Of a stretch of 39,309 nt of DNA, positions 1 to 8,870 are shown piece after piece. The stretch is from an uncultured Prevotella sp. (GTDB taxonomy: Bacteria; Bacteroidota; Bacteroidia; Bacteroidales; Bacteroidaceae), in NCBI GenBank assembly GCA_905196835.1, contig CAJJWN010000029.1, positions 1 through 39,309 on the forward strand, in the 5' to 3' direction. Below the pieces are notes generated by a model that saw only the letters and a program-made list of their open reading frames with translations, was not told where the DNA came from and made no database searches. Position numbers and translations under genes: made by a program. Each line of letters starts with the position of its first letter. The first letter of the stretch is position 1.

Positions 1-2133
1 TCGGAGTCAATCCACGAGGTGTACAAGACGCTCTTCGAGGCTCTTGTGCTCGTCATCGTGGTGGTGTTCCTCTTCCTCCAGAGCTGGAGGGCCACGGTGA
101 TACCCCTCGTGGCCGTGCCGATTTCGCTCATAGGTACGTTCGGCTTCATGCTCATCATGGGCTTCTCGCTCAACATCCTGACGCTGCTCGGACTCGTGCT
201 CGCCATCGGTCTCGTGGTTGACGACGCCATAGTCGTGGTAGAGAACGTCGAGCGCATCATGGAGGAAGAGCACCTAAGCCCCTACGAGGCCACCAAGAAG
301 GCCATGGACGGCCTCACCGGCGCGCTCGTTGCCACGTCGATGGTGCTGGCGGCGGTGTTCGTCCCCGTGAGCTTCCTTTCCGGCATAACAGGCCAGCTGT
401 ACCGGCAGTTCAGCGTGACGATAGTCATCTCCGTGCTGCTGTCAACCATCGTGGCGCTCACGCTAAGCCCGGTGATGTGCTCGCTCATACTCAAGCCCGC
501 CGACAAGGACAAGCCCAAGAACCGCCTTTTCCGCGCAATCAACCGCTGGCTCGACTTCGGCAACGGCAAGTACCTCGCCGGGATAGGCAACATAATAAAG
601 AACCCGAGGCGCGTGGGGGTGGGCTTCTGCATGGTGCTCGTCATGATTTTCATACTCTACCGCCTTACGCCAACCAGCTTCCTGCCGGCCGAGGACCAGG
701 GATACTTCACCGTAGAGCTTGAGATGCCCGAGGGAACCACGCTCGAACGGACGCGCGCCGTAACCGAGCGCGCCGTGAAGTACCTCATGCAGGACCCCTC
801 GGTGGAGTACGTGCAGAACGTCACGGGCACCAGTCCGCGCGTAGGCACCAGCCAGAACCGCGCCCAGCTGACCGTCATACTGAAGGAATGGAAGCAGCGC
901 GACGACACCACCATCGGCGACATCATGGCCGGGGTGGGCCGCGAGCTGGCCGGATACCCCGAATGCAAGTTCTACCTCTCCACGCCGCCCGTCATCCCGG
1001 GACTCGGCTCTTCGGGAGGGTTCGAGATGCAGCTTGAGGCGCACGGCGACGCCACTTACGACGACCTGGTGCGCGCCGCCGACACTCTGATGTACTATGC
1101 GTCGAAGAGGAAGGAACTGTCGGGCCTGTCGTCGTCGCTCCAGGCCGAAATACCGCAGCTTTATTTCGACGTCGACCGCGACAAGGTGAAGATGCTCGGC
1201 GTGCCCATGGCTGACGTGTTCTCGACCATCAAGGCATATACCGGCTCGGTGTACGTCAACGACTTCAACATGTTCAACCGCATTTACCGCGTCTACATAC
1301 AGGCCGAGGCGCCCTACCGCGAGCACCGCGACAACATAAGCCTTTACTTCGTGCGCGGCGCCGACGGCGACATGATACCCCTCACCGCCCTCGGCACCAC
1401 CAGCTACACCACCGGGCCGGGCAGCATAAAGCGCTTCAACATGTTCAGCACGGCCGTGATACGCGGCACGGCAGCCCAGGGCTACAGCTCCGGGCAGGCC
1501 ATGGAGGTGATGGAGGAGCTTGTGCGCACCCACCTGCCCGACAACATCGGGCTTGAGTGGAGCGGGCTGTCGTACCAGGAGAAGCAGGCCGGAGGGCAGA
1601 CGGGGCTTGTCATGGCGCTGGTGTTCATGTTCGTGTTCCTCTTCCTCGCCGCGCTCTACGAGAGCTGGAGCGTGCCCGTGGCGGTGCTCCTGTCGCTGCC
1701 CGTGGCCGCCCTCGGAGCGTACATCGGCATCGCCGTGTGCGGCCTTGAGAACGACACCTACTTCCAGATAGGGCTCGTGATGCTCATGGGTCTGGCGGCA
1801 AAGAACGCCATACTCATAGTAGAGTTCGCAAAAGACAAGGCCGACAGGGGCGCTAACGTGTTCAGGGCGGCGCTCGACGCGGCGCGCCTGCGCTTCCGCC
1901 CGATTCTCATGACGTCGTTCGCCTTCATCCTCGGCATACTGCCCATGGTGCTCGCCTCAGGCCCCGGAGCGGCCAGCCGCAGGGCCATAGGCACGGGCGT
2001 GTTCTTCGGCATGCTCGCCGCCGTGGCCGTAGGCATACTCCTCATACCGTTCTTCTTCACCCGTGTGTACAGGGCCAAGGCCGGGAAAAGGGGCGGAAAG
2101 ACGAAAGAAATACAACACAACGGAACGTTATGA
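1..2133 (+). CDS. RND-family multidrug efflux transporter permease (5' end outside window)
   Basis: This is the inner-membrane proton-driven pump of a tripartite efflux system of the AcrB/MexB (HAE1) type. The frame is open from base 1, so about 711 C-terminal residues are seen of a family length near 1040; the N-terminal third lies upstream of the window. Visible features are the helix-4 motif [16 protein letters not shown], whose paired Asp residues carry protons, the LSPVMCSL segment, a large periplasmic porter/docking domain in the middle, and a second membrane half with [13 protein letters not shown] and [16 protein letters not shown]. The stop overlaps the next gene's start as ATGA (2130-2133), so the two are translationally coupled. 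The membrane-fusion protein gene is expected just upstream. The substrate cannot be told from sequence. Family assignment is firm. Confidence 0.96.
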   Translation, partial: SESIHEVYKTLFEALVLVIVVVFLFLQSWRATVIPLVAVPISLIGTFGFMLIMGFSLNILTLLGLVLAIGLVVDDAIVVVENVERIMEEEHLSPYEATKKAMDGLTGALVATSMVLAAVFVPVSFLSGITGQLYRQFSVTIVISVLLSTIVALTLSPVMCSLILKPADKDKPKNRLFRAINRWLDFGNGKYLAGIGNIIKNPRRVGVGFCMVLVMIFILYRLTPTSFLPAEDQGYFTVELEMPEGTTLERTRAVTERAVKYLMQDPSVEYVQNVTGTSPRVGTSQNRAQLTVILKEWKQRDDTTIGDIMAGVGRELAGYPECKFYLSTPPVIPGLGSSGGFEMQLEAHGDATYDDLVRAADTLMYYASKRKELSGLSSSLQAEIPQLYFDVDRDKVKMLGVPMADVFSTIKAYTGSVYVNDFNMFNRIYRVYIQAEAPYREHRDNISLYFVRGADGDMIPLTALGTTSYTTGPGSIKRFNMFSTAVIRGTAAQGYSSGQAMEVMEELVRTHLPDNIGLEWSGLSYQEKQAGGQTGLVMALVFMFVFLFLAALYESWSVPVAVLLSLPVAALGAYIGIAVCGLENDTYFQIGLVMLMGLAAKNAILIVEFAKDKADRGANVFRAALDAARLRFRPILMTSFAFILGILPMVLASGPGAASRRAIGTGVFFGMLAAVAVGILLIPFFFTRVYRAKAGKRGGKTKEIQHNGTL

Positions 2134-3518
2134 CACATTACCTGAAGCATATCCGCACGCTTGCCGGCCTTGCCGCCGCGCTGCTGTTGCTGGCCTCATG
2201 CCAGATAGGGCGACACTACGTGCGCCCTGACGTCGCAATGCCCGCCACGCTCGGCGGGATGGCCGGGGCCGACTCGGCGTCGCTGGCCGACCGTTCGTGG
2301 AACGAAATATATACGGACACCGTCCTGCAAGGGCTTATACGCCGCTCGCTCGACTATAACAAGGACATGCTCATGGCGGCCGCCCGCGTGAAGGAGCTGG
2401 CTGCAATGAAGCGCATCGACTACGCCAACCTCTTCCCCTCGCTCGGCCTCAGGGTGTACGCCGAGAAGGAACGCGACAACTACGGCGGCGACAACCCCTC
2501 GGACGACAACCAGTTCGACCTGAAGGCGAACATCTCGTGGGAGCTTGACCTCTGGGGAAAGCTGCGCTGGGCGCGCGACGCCAGCATGGCCGAGTTCATG
2601 GCCTCGGTGGAGAACCAGCGCGCCGTGCGCATGAGCCTCATAGCGCAGGTGGCACAGGCGTACTACGAACTCGTGGCCTTGGACAACGAGCTTGACATCG
2701 TGCGCCAGACGCTTACGGCGCGCCGCGAGAGCGAGCACCTGGCCAAGATACGCTACGAGGGCGGACTGACATCGGAAGTGACCTACCGCCAGGCGCAGGT
2801 GGAGCTGTCGCGCACCGCAACGCTCGTGCCCGACCTGGAACGGCAAATCACCGCGAAGGAGAACGAGCTGGCATTCCTCACGGGCGACTATCCGCGCCAC
2901 ATCGTGCGTTCAGCCATGCCAAAGGAGCTTACACTGCCCGACAGCCTGCCCGTAGGGCTGCCATCCCAGCTGCTGGAGCGCAGGCCCGACGTGCGCGAGG
3001 CCGAGCAGAAGCTCATCGCGGCCAACGCCGCCGTGGGAGTGGCTTACACCAACATGTTCCCCAACATCACGCTTACGGCCAGCCTCGGAGCCGAGAGCGA
3101 GGAGCTGAAAGACCTGCTCAGCTCGCCCTACCACCTGCTTGGCGCCAGCCTGCTGCAGCCCGTCTTCGCCATGGGCAAGAACATCGCGCGCCACAAGGCC
3201 GCCAAGGCCGCCTGCGAACGCGCCACCTATGCCTACGAGAAAGCCGTGCTCACGGCCTTCCGCGACGCTTACGACGCCATATCCAACTTCAACAAGGTGA
3301 AGGAAATATACGAGACGCGGTACAACCTTGAAAGCTCGTCGAAGACAACCCTCTCGCTCGCACTCGTGCAGTATGTCAACGGAGCCATAGGATACATGGA
3401 TTTGCTCGACGCGCAGCGTACATACCTCGACGCCCAAATCAGCCTTAACAACGCCCTCCTGCAGAGCAGGCTGGCCAAGGTCAACCTGTACAAGGCGCTC
3501 GGCGGAGGGTGGAAGTAG
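2130..3518 (+). CDS. Outer-membrane efflux channel lipoprotein (TolC-like, NodT/OprM/CmeC family)
   Basis: This outer-membrane exit duct partners the RND pump encoded immediately upstream, with a 4-base ATGA overlap. The N-terminus has a lipoprotein signal peptide with lipobox LLASC at about residue 24, followed by the family signature IGRHYVRPDV. Two outer-membrane-efflux repeats follow (roughly residues 60-245 and 275-460) with typical phrases such as SWELDLWGKLR, LLERRPDVREAE and the terminal LLDAQRTYLDAQ. Its 462 residues are normal for the family. The family forms trimeric barrels with a periplasmic alpha-helical tunnel. No promoter of its own is seen, consistent with co-transcription. 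A poly-T run (3519-3526) follows the stop without a clear hairpin. Confidence 0.95.
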   Translation: MTHYLKHIRTLAGLAAALLLLASCQIGRHYVRPDVAMPATLGGMAGADSASLADRSWNEIYTDTVLQGLIRRSLDYNKDMLMAAARVKELAAMKRIDYANLFPSLGLRVYAEKERDNYGGDNPSDDNQFDLKANISWELDLWGKLRWARDASMAEFMASVENQRAVRMSLIAQVAQAYYELVALDNELDIVRQTLTARRESEHLAKIRYEGGLTSEVTYRQAQVELSRTATLVPDLERQITAKENELAFLTGDYPRHIVRSAMPKELTLPDSLPVGLPSQLLERRPDVREAEQKLIAANAAVGVAYTNMFPNITLTASLGAESEELKDLLSSPYHLLGASLLQPVFAMGKNIARHKAAKAACERATYAYEKAVLTAFRDAYDAISNFNKVKEIYETRYNLESSSKTTLSLALVQYVNGAIGYMDLLDAQRTYLDAQISLNNALLQSRLAKVNLYKALGGGWK

Positions 3519-3528
3519 TTTTTTTTAG

Positions 3529-3585
3529 TTGACAAGGGACGAGGGACAAGTTCGCAAGTGACGAGCAGACAAGTTGACGAGGGAC
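3529..3585. repeat. Short degenerate direct repeats
   Basis: The 88-bp spacer before the DNA repair gene contains the phrase GTTGACAAGGGACGAGGGAC and, about 44 bp later, GTTGACGAGGGAC, with related GACAAG/GACGAG words between. No promoter box stands out. It may be low-complexity filler of the kind seen elsewhere in these spacers. Confidence 0.4.
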
Positions 3586-3606
3586 ATACTTTTTTGATAA
3601 AAAAAC

Positions 3607-4380
3607 ATGGCATCATCAGACAAACAAAAGCTTTCGGCAGGCAGCCAGGCAGGAGGAACAGCCTTGTCGGCTCCTTCATTGTCAGCCTGCCAGCTGATAA
3701 CCAAAGAGCTGGCCGCCCTCGGCAGCGAGGAGAAGCGCCGCATATTGAGCGGCTTCTTCAAGACGGGCAAGGGGCAGTACGGCGAGGGCGACAAGTTTCT
3801 CGGCCTGCCCGTGCCGCTTACGCGCGACGTGGCCAAGATCCACAAGGCCGCCGGGCTTGACACCGTTGCCGGCCTGCTGGATTCCGAGTGGCACGAGGCG
3901 CGACTCTGCGCGCTGCTAATACTCGTAGAGAAGATGAAGCGCGCCGGGGCAACAGAGGCCAAAGAGATATTCGACATGTACCTTTCCAACACTGCGCACA
4001 TAAACAACTGGGACCTCGTTGACCTCTCCGCGCCGCAGATAGTCGGCGCCTACCTCATTGACAAGCCGCGCGGCGTGCTCTACAGCCTGGCCGACAGCCC
4101 CCTGCTTTGGGACAACCGCATAGCCGTCGTGTCTACCTACGCCTTCATAAAAAACAACGACCTCGACGACACCTTCGCCCTCTCGCTGCGGCTGCTCGGC
4201 CACAAGCATGAACTGATGCACAAGGCCGTGGGCTGGATGCTGCGAGAGGCCGGCAAGCGCGACATGGCCCGTCTGCGCGCCTTCGTCTACGAGCATGTAC
4301 ACTGTATGCCGCGCACCATGCTGCGCTATGCCATCGAGAAGTTTCCCGAAGACGAGCGCCGCGCCGTGCTTAAAATGTAA
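3607..4380 (+). CDS. DNA alkylation repair protein (AlkD-like HEAT-repeat DNA glycosylase family)
   Basis: The product resembles the AlkD/AlkC-like family (PF08713), all-helical HEAT-like repeat proteins that excise alkylated bases such as 3- and 7-methylpurines. Supporting phrases are FFKTGKGQYGEGDKFLGLPV near the start of the domain, SEWHEARLCALLIL, the conserved INNWDLVDLSAPQIVG and the C-terminal MLRYAIEKFPEDER. The Asn-Trp-Asp-Leu-Val-Asp stretch matches the conserved active-site region of the family. The 257-residue length is about 25 residues above the core because of a Ser/Ala-rich N-terminal tail; no later in-frame Met fits the domain start, so 3607 is kept. The final codons and stop lie in an 11-bp direct repeat that bounds a possible insertion (see 4371-4670). 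Confidence 0.88.
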   Translation: MASSDKQKLSAGSQAGGTALSAPSLSACQLITKELAALGSEEKRRILSGFFKTGKGQYGEGDKFLGLPVPLTRDVAKIHKAAGLDTVAGLLDSEWHEARLCALLILVEKMKRAGATEAKEIFDMYLSNTAHINNWDLVDLSAPQIVGAYLIDKPRGVLYSLADSPLLWDNRIAVVSTYAFIKNNDLDDTFALSLRLLGHKHELMHKAVGWMLREAGKRDMARLRAFVYEHVHCMPRTMLRYAIEKFPEDERRAVLKM

Positions 4381-4670
4381 CCGAGTTCGGTGTAAGAAAA
4401 CATCCTACCTTGAACCATGCTGTCGGTAATATGTTTTGGCGGATTTGCAATCCGCCGAAAAGTATTATAAGGATTTGCAATCCGCTCAAACCACACAGCC
4501 ATGAGATAAATGTATGGGCATGTGCGGATTACAAATCCGCACTTAGAAACCGCCGGATTGCAAATCCGGCGGAACAAATGGGGGGACATAATGAACCGAA
4601 GGTCAGCGTTAAGCTAATTATGTCCCTACAAAGGATGTCTCCTTATACAAAACTTACGCTAAAATGTAAC
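4371..4670. repeat. Nested intergenic insertion bounded by 11-bp direct repeats
   Basis: TAAAATGTAAC occurs at 4371-4381, including the repair gene's stop codon, and again at 4660-4670. Between them the ends are roughly inverted: GTGTAAGAAAACATCCT on the left against the complement of AGGATGTCTCCTTATAC on the right. The right part carries GGACATAAT and ATTATGTCCCTACAAAGGA, the arms of the second repeat family found intact at 5151-5268 and 8871-8997. A member of the 150-bp family (4432-4580) sits inside it. I read this as one small repeat element interrupted by another. Confidence 0.5.
4432..4580. repeat. 150-bp dispersed repeat, copy A
   Basis: First of four long copies in the window (others near 6393, 6588 and 25878). 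It opens with TTTTGGCGGATTTGCAATCC and closes with CGCCGGATTGCAAATCCGGC, then GGAACAAATG. The 17-mer GCGGATTTGCAATCCGC or its exact complement GCGGATTGCAAATCCGC recurs through the unit in full or partial form, so the RNA or single strand could fold in several ways. In-frame translations give repetitive RICNPPK/RIANP peptides, which I regard as artefacts. There is no transposase, so it could be a MITE or REP-like unit. Confidence 0.8.
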
Positions 4671-4701
4671 TGATTTACAGGCGTTTACATCCACCGCTTT
4701 G

Positions 4702-4736
4702 AACGGCGGCAAATTGCACCGCAATTTGCCGCCGTT
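4702..4736. terminator. Perfect 16-bp hairpin
   Basis: AACGGCGGCAAATTGC (4702-4717) and GCAATTTGCCGCCGTT (4721-4736) are exact complements around a 3-nt loop, followed by only a short T run. It could end transcripts arriving from the repair gene, or belong to the local repeat landscape. The 4740-4840 stretch after it has no gene; it holds two ATCAGTAAAT words. Confidence 0.45.
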
Positions 4737-4847
4737 TATCATGCAATTAGCCGCCTTCCGCCATGCGAAAGGGGGTCATCCGCGCAATCAGTAAATAGGT
4801 TAATAATATCAGTAAATCAGTTAGCGGCCGCGTGACTGATTGTAATT

Positions 4848-4855
4848 ACTTTTGC
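4848..4855 (+). promoter_or_regulatory. Putative -7 box TACTTTTG
   Basis: TACTTTTG matches the Bacteroidetes -7 consensus TAnnTTTG and lies 54 bp before the ATG of the acetyltransferase fragment at 4910. No clear -33 TTTG is seen at the usual 19-20 nt distance. Confidence 0.45.
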
Positions 4856-4909
4856 AGAAAAATAATAGTGGACTGACGTAATTCCATAAAAACAGTTATT
4901 AAATCGAGT

Positions 4910-5158
4910 ATGACAATCAAAGAATTCAAAGACTATGTGAAGACCGGGCGCGCCCTCGACACCGACGATATACACGTCTTCATGGACGAGATGAGCGATG
5001 CCGCACGCCGCATCACCTTCAGGCTGAATGCGGCTTACCACACTAAGCAGTTCGCTCGTCAAAATCGGGCATATCGACGGCGACGGCATCAGCCTGTTGC
5101 AAGGAGCGGAGAGTGTAAATGTAAACGTGAGTTCGGTATAAGAAAACATCCTTTGTAG
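4910..5158 (+). pseudogene. N-terminal fragment of a hexapeptide-repeat sugar O-acetyltransferase (degenerate)
   Basis: The first 45 or so residues (EFKDYVKTGRALDTDDIHVF, then MSDAARRITFRLNAAYHT) resemble the N-terminal cap of maltose/galactoside acetyltransferase-like proteins, which normally continue into a left-handed beta-helix of over 120 residues. Here the similarity stops and the frame runs into basic, low-complexity sequence and then into a repeat element whose arm starts at 5151. Another frame stays open over the same stretch (reading VKIGHIDGDGISLL), so a frameshift plus truncation is possible. A -7 box lies upstream. I infer a decayed gene, truncated where repeats accumulated; a small functional protein is less likely. 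Confidence 0.5.
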
Positions 5159-5268
5159 GGACATAATTCATTATGTCCGCACGCCGCGAAGAGGCGTATT
5201 ACGCAAGCGCAGCAATGAAAAACGTTCTTTCAGAACGTACGGACATAATGAATTATGTCCCTACAAAG
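5151..5268. repeat. MITE-like element with perfect 29-bp inverted repeats
   Basis: The left arm (5151-5179) begins CTTTGTAGGGACATAATTCA and is exactly complementary to the right arm (5240-5268). The 60-bp centre contains the smaller hairpin AACGTTCTTTCAGAACGT. The same arms occur at 8871-8997 and in broken form near 4582-4640. Each arm also contains the palindromic word GGACATAATTCATTATGTCC. No coding capacity is seen. Confidence 0.8.
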
Positions 5269-5336
5269 GGTATTTTCGCTGTTTGTGGAAAATAGAAGTT
5301 ATGCCAAACTCACGTAAACGTAAGGTTTGAAAGACA

Positions 5337-6335
5337 ATGAATATGACACGGAATTTATTAGCCGCAATGCTCATTTTCGGACTGACGTCATGCGGCACAG
5401 CAGAAGTGAAAACCCATAAATCAGATATTATGGAGACAGAAAAGCAGAACATTGGAAGCGTAATCGCACTTTATCCGAAACCGATGACCGTCATCGGCGC
5501 GGAGGTGGACGGGAAAGTCAACTGGCTTGTCGTAGGGCATACGGGCATCATAGGCCACGACCGGGTGCTCGTCAGCATGAGCAAAAGCCACTATACAAAC
5601 CAAGGGATAAGGAAATCAAAGAAACTGTCCGTAAACCTTGTAAGCCGGGAGATGCTGCCCAAAGCCGATTACGTGGGCAGCGTGAGCGGCGCTTCGGTAG
5701 ACAAGTCGGGGGTGTTTGAATACCATTGGGGCGAAAACGGCACTCCCGTAATCGACGCTTCGCCGTTGACGATGGAGTGCGACGTGGTTGACGTTTACGA
5801 GACGGAGGGCTTCGACAACTTCATTTGCTCCATAGCCAACACATACGCCGCTCCCGATGTGCTCGGCAAGGACGGCAAACTCGACTACACTCGTTTGAAG
5901 CCCGTCCTGTTCGAGTTCCCGACTTACTCCTACCTCGCCACCGGCGAAATAATAGGCAAATGCCTTAACTTGGACAAACAGCCGGGCATGTGCGCCAAGC
6001 AGCAGATGACTTCCGGCGGCATCGTGCGCCTGTCGAAAGTAGAAGTATGGCCGCAGTACCTCGACGAATACATGCAGTATGCCACGGAAGTGGGCGAAAT
6101 CTCTCTGCGCACCGAACCGGGCGTGCTGACGATGTACGCCGTCGGCGAAAAGGATAACCCCTGCAAAATCACCATTCTTGAGACATACGCCAGCCGGGAG
6201 GCATACGACAGGCACATAGCTTCCGTGCATTTCCAGAAATACAAGCAAGGGACTCTGCACATGGTAAAGTCGTTGGAACTGACAGACCAGACACCGCTCA
6301 ACCCTGCCAACCGGCTCAACAACTTTATGGAATGA
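5337..6335 (+). CDS. Lipoprotein fusion: flavin reductase-like domain plus antibiotic-biosynthesis-monooxygenase (ABM) domain
   Basis: Residues about 38-220 look like an FMN-binding split-barrel flavin reductase-like domain: VIALYPKPMTVIGAEVDGKV, GIIGHDRVLVSMSKSHYTN, SVNLVSREMLPKADYVGSVS. Residues about 223-332 look like a dimeric alpha/beta-barrel ABM/quinol-monooxygenase domain: IVRLSKVEVWPQYLDEYMQY, VLTMYAVGEKDNPCKITILE, YDRHIASVHFQKYKQGT. Both families usually act on flavins or quinones, often as separate proteins. The N-terminus is a lipoprotein signal with lipobox GLTSC (Cys19), unusual for a flavin reductase. An internal Met32 just before the domain would give a cytoplasmic form, so the signal may be a later addition or there may be two starts. 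Function beyond redox chemistry is not predictable. Confidence 0.82.
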   Translation: MNMTRNLLAAMLIFGLTSCGTAEVKTHKSDIMETEKQNIGSVIALYPKPMTVIGAEVDGKVNWLVVGHTGIIGHDRVLVSMSKSHYTNQGIRKSKKLSVNLVSREMLPKADYVGSVSGASVDKSGVFEYHWGENGTPVIDASPLTMECDVVDVYETEGFDNFICSIANTYAAPDVLGKDGKLDYTRLKPVLFEFPTYSYLATGEIIGKCLNLDKQPGMCAKQQMTSGGIVRLSKVEVWPQYLDEYMQYATEVGEISLRTEPGVLTMYAVGEKDNPCKITILETYASREAYDRHIASVHFQKYKQGTLHMVKSLELTDQTPLNPANRLNNFME

Positions 6336-6392
6336 CGTGACTTAACGATTATATGAATATCCGTGCTCGAAAGTACCGGCGAATAATGGTCT

Positions 6393-6542
6393 GTGTTTTG
6401 GCGGATTTGCAATCCGCCGAAAAGTATTATAAGGATTTGCAATCCGCTCAAACCACACTGCCATGAGGTAAATGTATGGGTATGTGCGGATTGCAAATCC
6501 GCAATTAGGAACCGTCGGATTGCAAATCCGGCGGAACAAATG
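6393..6542. repeat. 150-bp dispersed repeat, copy B
   Basis: About 95% alike to copy A (4432-4580) by eye, with the same opening TGTTTTGGCGGATTTGCAAT and closing CGGCGGAACAAATG. It is followed directly by two truncated 5' ends (TGTGTTTTGGCGGA at 6546 and 6564) and then the full copy C, so the array has grown by partial tandem duplication. Confidence 0.82.
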
Positions 6543-6587
6543 CTTTGTGTTTTGGCGGATATTTGTGTTTTGGCGGATTGCAATCCT

Positions 6588-6737
6588 GTGTTTTGGCGGA
6601 TTTGCAATCCGCCAAAAATTACTATAAGGATTTGCAATCCGCTCAAACCACACTGCCATGAGGCAAATGTATGGGTATATGCGGATTGCAAATCCGCAAT
6701 TAGAAACCGCCGGATTGCAAATCCGGTGGAACAAATG
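6588..6737. repeat. 150-bp dispersed repeat, copy C
   Basis: Same orientation as copies A and B and separated from B by two short partial units. It ends GGTGGAACAAATG. The internal 17-bp motif GCGGATTGCAAATCCGC is intact. With copy B it fills most of the 678-bp spacer before argS. Confidence 0.82.
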
Positions 6738-6807
6738 CTTTCATAAACAGGACTTGTATTTCATCCAACAGAATTGCGGATAAACCCCGTAGGTTGACCG
6801 TTTGTAT

Positions 6808-6840
6808 GGCGTTTTGCCGCGTTTCGGGCGGCAAAACGCC
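6808..6840. repeat. GGCG/GCCG hairpin, third repeat family
   Basis: GGCGTTTTGCCGC (6808-6820) pairs exactly with GCGGCAAAACGCC (6828-6840), followed by GCCTTTTGGAGG and AAAGACGGCCTTTTGC. The same grammar of paired CGCCTTT/AAAGGCG words recurs at about 19945-20022, 25788-25860, 26890-26970 and 34679-34760, always between genes, often next to the word CCCC and GTCAGCC or GTCAACG. Confidence 0.65.
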
Positions 6841-6971
6841 GCCTTTTGGAGGCTGAAAGACGGCCTTTTGCAACGCGTTGTGTGTCAACGGGTTACGGCT
6901 GCGCATGACGGCGATTGCCGTGCGGAGTCCAATTTTAATGGTGTAACGCGCCGAATGTCAGCCTTTTTTCG

Positions 6972-6979
6972 TAATTTTG
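6972..6979 (+). promoter_or_regulatory. argS promoter -7 box TAATTTTG
   Basis: TAATTTTG matches TAnnTTTG and lies 34 bp before the argS ATG, giving a leader of about 28 nt. The -33 element is not obvious. Confidence 0.65.
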
Positions 6980-7013
6980 CAGCCAAAACAACAATATAAT
7001 AAGGTAATAGAAG

Positions 7014-8831
7014 ATGGATATAGCCAATAAGATAAGCAGCGCGGCGCAGGCCGCCGTGAAGGCTCTCTACGGGCAGGACGTGCCCGAAGGGATGATACAG
7101 GTGCAGAAGACGAAGCGCGAGTTTGAGGGACACTTGACGCTCGTGGTGTTCCCCCTGCTCAAAGTTTCGCGCAAGAAGCCCGAGGACACGGCCGGGGACA
7201 TAGGCCGCTGGCTCGTGGAGAACGAGCCGAGCGTGGCCTCGTACAACGTGGTAAAGGGCTTCCTGAACCTCACGGTGTCGTCCCAGGCGTGGCTCGCGCT
7301 GCTGGCCGACATCAACGCCGACGAGCATTATGGCGAGACGAAGGCCGCGGAGGACGCTCCGCTGGTGATGATTGAATACTCGTCGCCCAACACCAACAAG
7401 CCGCTTCACCTGGGCCACGTGCGCAACAACCTGCTGGGCTGGAGCCTGGCGCAGATAATGCAGGCCAACGGCAACCGCGTGGTGAAGACCAACATAGTGA
7501 ACGACCGCGGCATACACATCTGCAAATCGATGCTGGCCTGGCTGAAATACGGCAACGGCGAGACGCCCGAGACGAGCGGAAAGAAGGGCGACCACCTCAT
7601 CGGCGACTACTACGTGGCCTTCGACAAGCACTACCGCGAGGAGGTGAAGGAGCTGAAAGCCAAGTACATCGGCGAAGGCATGGCCGACGAGGAGGCCGAG
7701 AAGAAGGCCAAAGACGAGGCTCCGCTAATCAAGGAAGCCCACCAGATGCTCGTAAAATGGGAGCAGGGCGACCCCGAGGTGCGCGCCCTTTGGGAGAAGA
7801 TGAACTCGTGGGTGTACGCCGGTTTCGACGAGACGTACAAGGCTCTCGGCGTAGGCTTCGATAAAATCTATTACGAGTCGCAGACTTACTTGAAGGGTAA
7901 GGCCAAGGTGGAGGAAGGCTTGGAGAAGGGTCTTTTCTTCCGCAAGGACGACGGCAGCGTGTGGGCAGACCTTACGAATGAAGGTCTCGACCAGAAGCTT
8001 TTGCTACGCGCCGACGGCACTTCGGTCTATATGACGCAGGACATCGGCACCGCCGAGATGCGCTTCAACGATTACCCCATAGACAAGATGATTTACGTCG
8101 TTGGCAACGAGCAGAACTACCACTTCCAGGTTCTGTCGATATTGCTCGACCGCCTCGGCTTCAAATGGGGCAAGGAGCTTGTCCACTTCTCCTACGGAAT
8201 GGTGGAACTGCCCAACGGAAAGATGAAGAGCCGCGAGGGAACGGTGGTTGACGCCGACGACCTCATAGCCGAAATGATAAAGGACGCGCGGCAGACGAGC
8301 GAAGAGCTGGGCAAGTTCGCCGACATGACCGACGACGAACGCGCCAACGTGGCACGCATCGTGGGCATGGGTGCGCTCAAATACTTCATCCTGAAGGTCG
8401 ACGCAAGGAAGAACATGTTGTTCAACCCCGAGGAGTCGATTGACTTCAACGGCAACACAGGTCCCTTCATCCAGTACACCTATGCACGCATCCGCAGCAT
8501 CATGCGCAAGGCCAAGGAGCAGGGCATCGAGCTGCCCGCGACGCTCGACGGCACGTATCCCGTGAACCAGAAGGAGACAGAACTGATACAGAAAATGGCC
8601 GAATACGGCGCCGCCGTGCGCCAGGCCGGCACTGACTACAGCCCCAGCGGCATAGCCAACTACTGCTACGAGCTGACTAAGGAGTTCAACCAGTTCTACC
8701 ACGATTACAGCATCCTCGGCGCGGATAACGACAAGGAGAAAGTCTTGAGGCTTGTGCTTGCGGCGAATGTAGCCAAGACATTGCGCAACGGCATGGCCCT
8801 CTTAGGTATTGAGATGCCGGAGAGAATGTAA
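7014..8831 (+). CDS. argS: Arginyl-tRNA synthetase
   Basis: This class I aminoacyl-tRNA synthetase charges tRNA-Arg with arginine in the cytoplasm and is essential. The 605-residue product has an N-terminal additional (Add1) domain at about residues 1-100, the HIGH-type signature as HLGH at 132-135 in SSPNTNKPLHLGHVRNN, a Rossmann catalytic core with VVGNEQNYHFQVL, the KMSKS-equivalent GKMKSREGTVV at about 402-412, and a helical anticodon-binding domain ending ALLGIEMPERM. The start is supported by domain fit and by the -7 box at 6972-6979. It stands alone as a transcription unit. Confidence 0.97.
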   Translation: MDIANKISSAAQAAVKALYGQDVPEGMIQVQKTKREFEGHLTLVVFPLLKVSRKKPEDTAGDIGRWLVENEPSVASYNVVKGFLNLTVSSQAWLALLADINADEHYGETKAAEDAPLVMIEYSSPNTNKPLHLGHVRNNLLGWSLAQIMQANGNRVVKTNIVNDRGIHICKSMLAWLKYGNGETPETSGKKGDHLIGDYYVAFDKHYREEVKELKAKYIGEGMADEEAEKKAKDEAPLIKEAHQMLVKWEQGDPEVRALWEKMNSWVYAGFDETYKALGVGFDKIYYESQTYLKGKAKVEEGLEKGLFFRKDDGSVWADLTNEGLDQKLLLRADGTSVYMTQDIGTAEMRFNDYPIDKMIYVVGNEQNYHFQVLSILLDRLGFKWGKELVHFSYGMVELPNGKMKSREGTVVDADDLIAEMIKDARQTSEELGKFADMTDDERANVARIVGMGALKYFILKVDARKNMLFNPEESIDFNGNTGPFIQYTYARIRSIMRKAKEQGIELPATLDGTYPVNQKETELIQKMAEYGAAVRQAGTDYSPSGIANYCYELTKEFNQFYHDYSILGADNDKEKVLRLVLAANVAKTLRNGMALLGIEMPERM

Positions 8832-8870
8832 TTATTTAATTCAGAAAACATATCTTTTAAATAACGTACA

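Noticed and set aside
4432..6737. Possible CRISPR array
   Set aside because: Repeats are not of constant length, spacing is irregular, the 'spacers' are themselves repeated, and no cas genes are present.
6342..6746. Open frames on both strands reading RICNPPK / RIANP peptides
   Set aside because: They are translations of the 150-bp repeat. The same peptides arise at every copy and follow the palindrome, not a protein.
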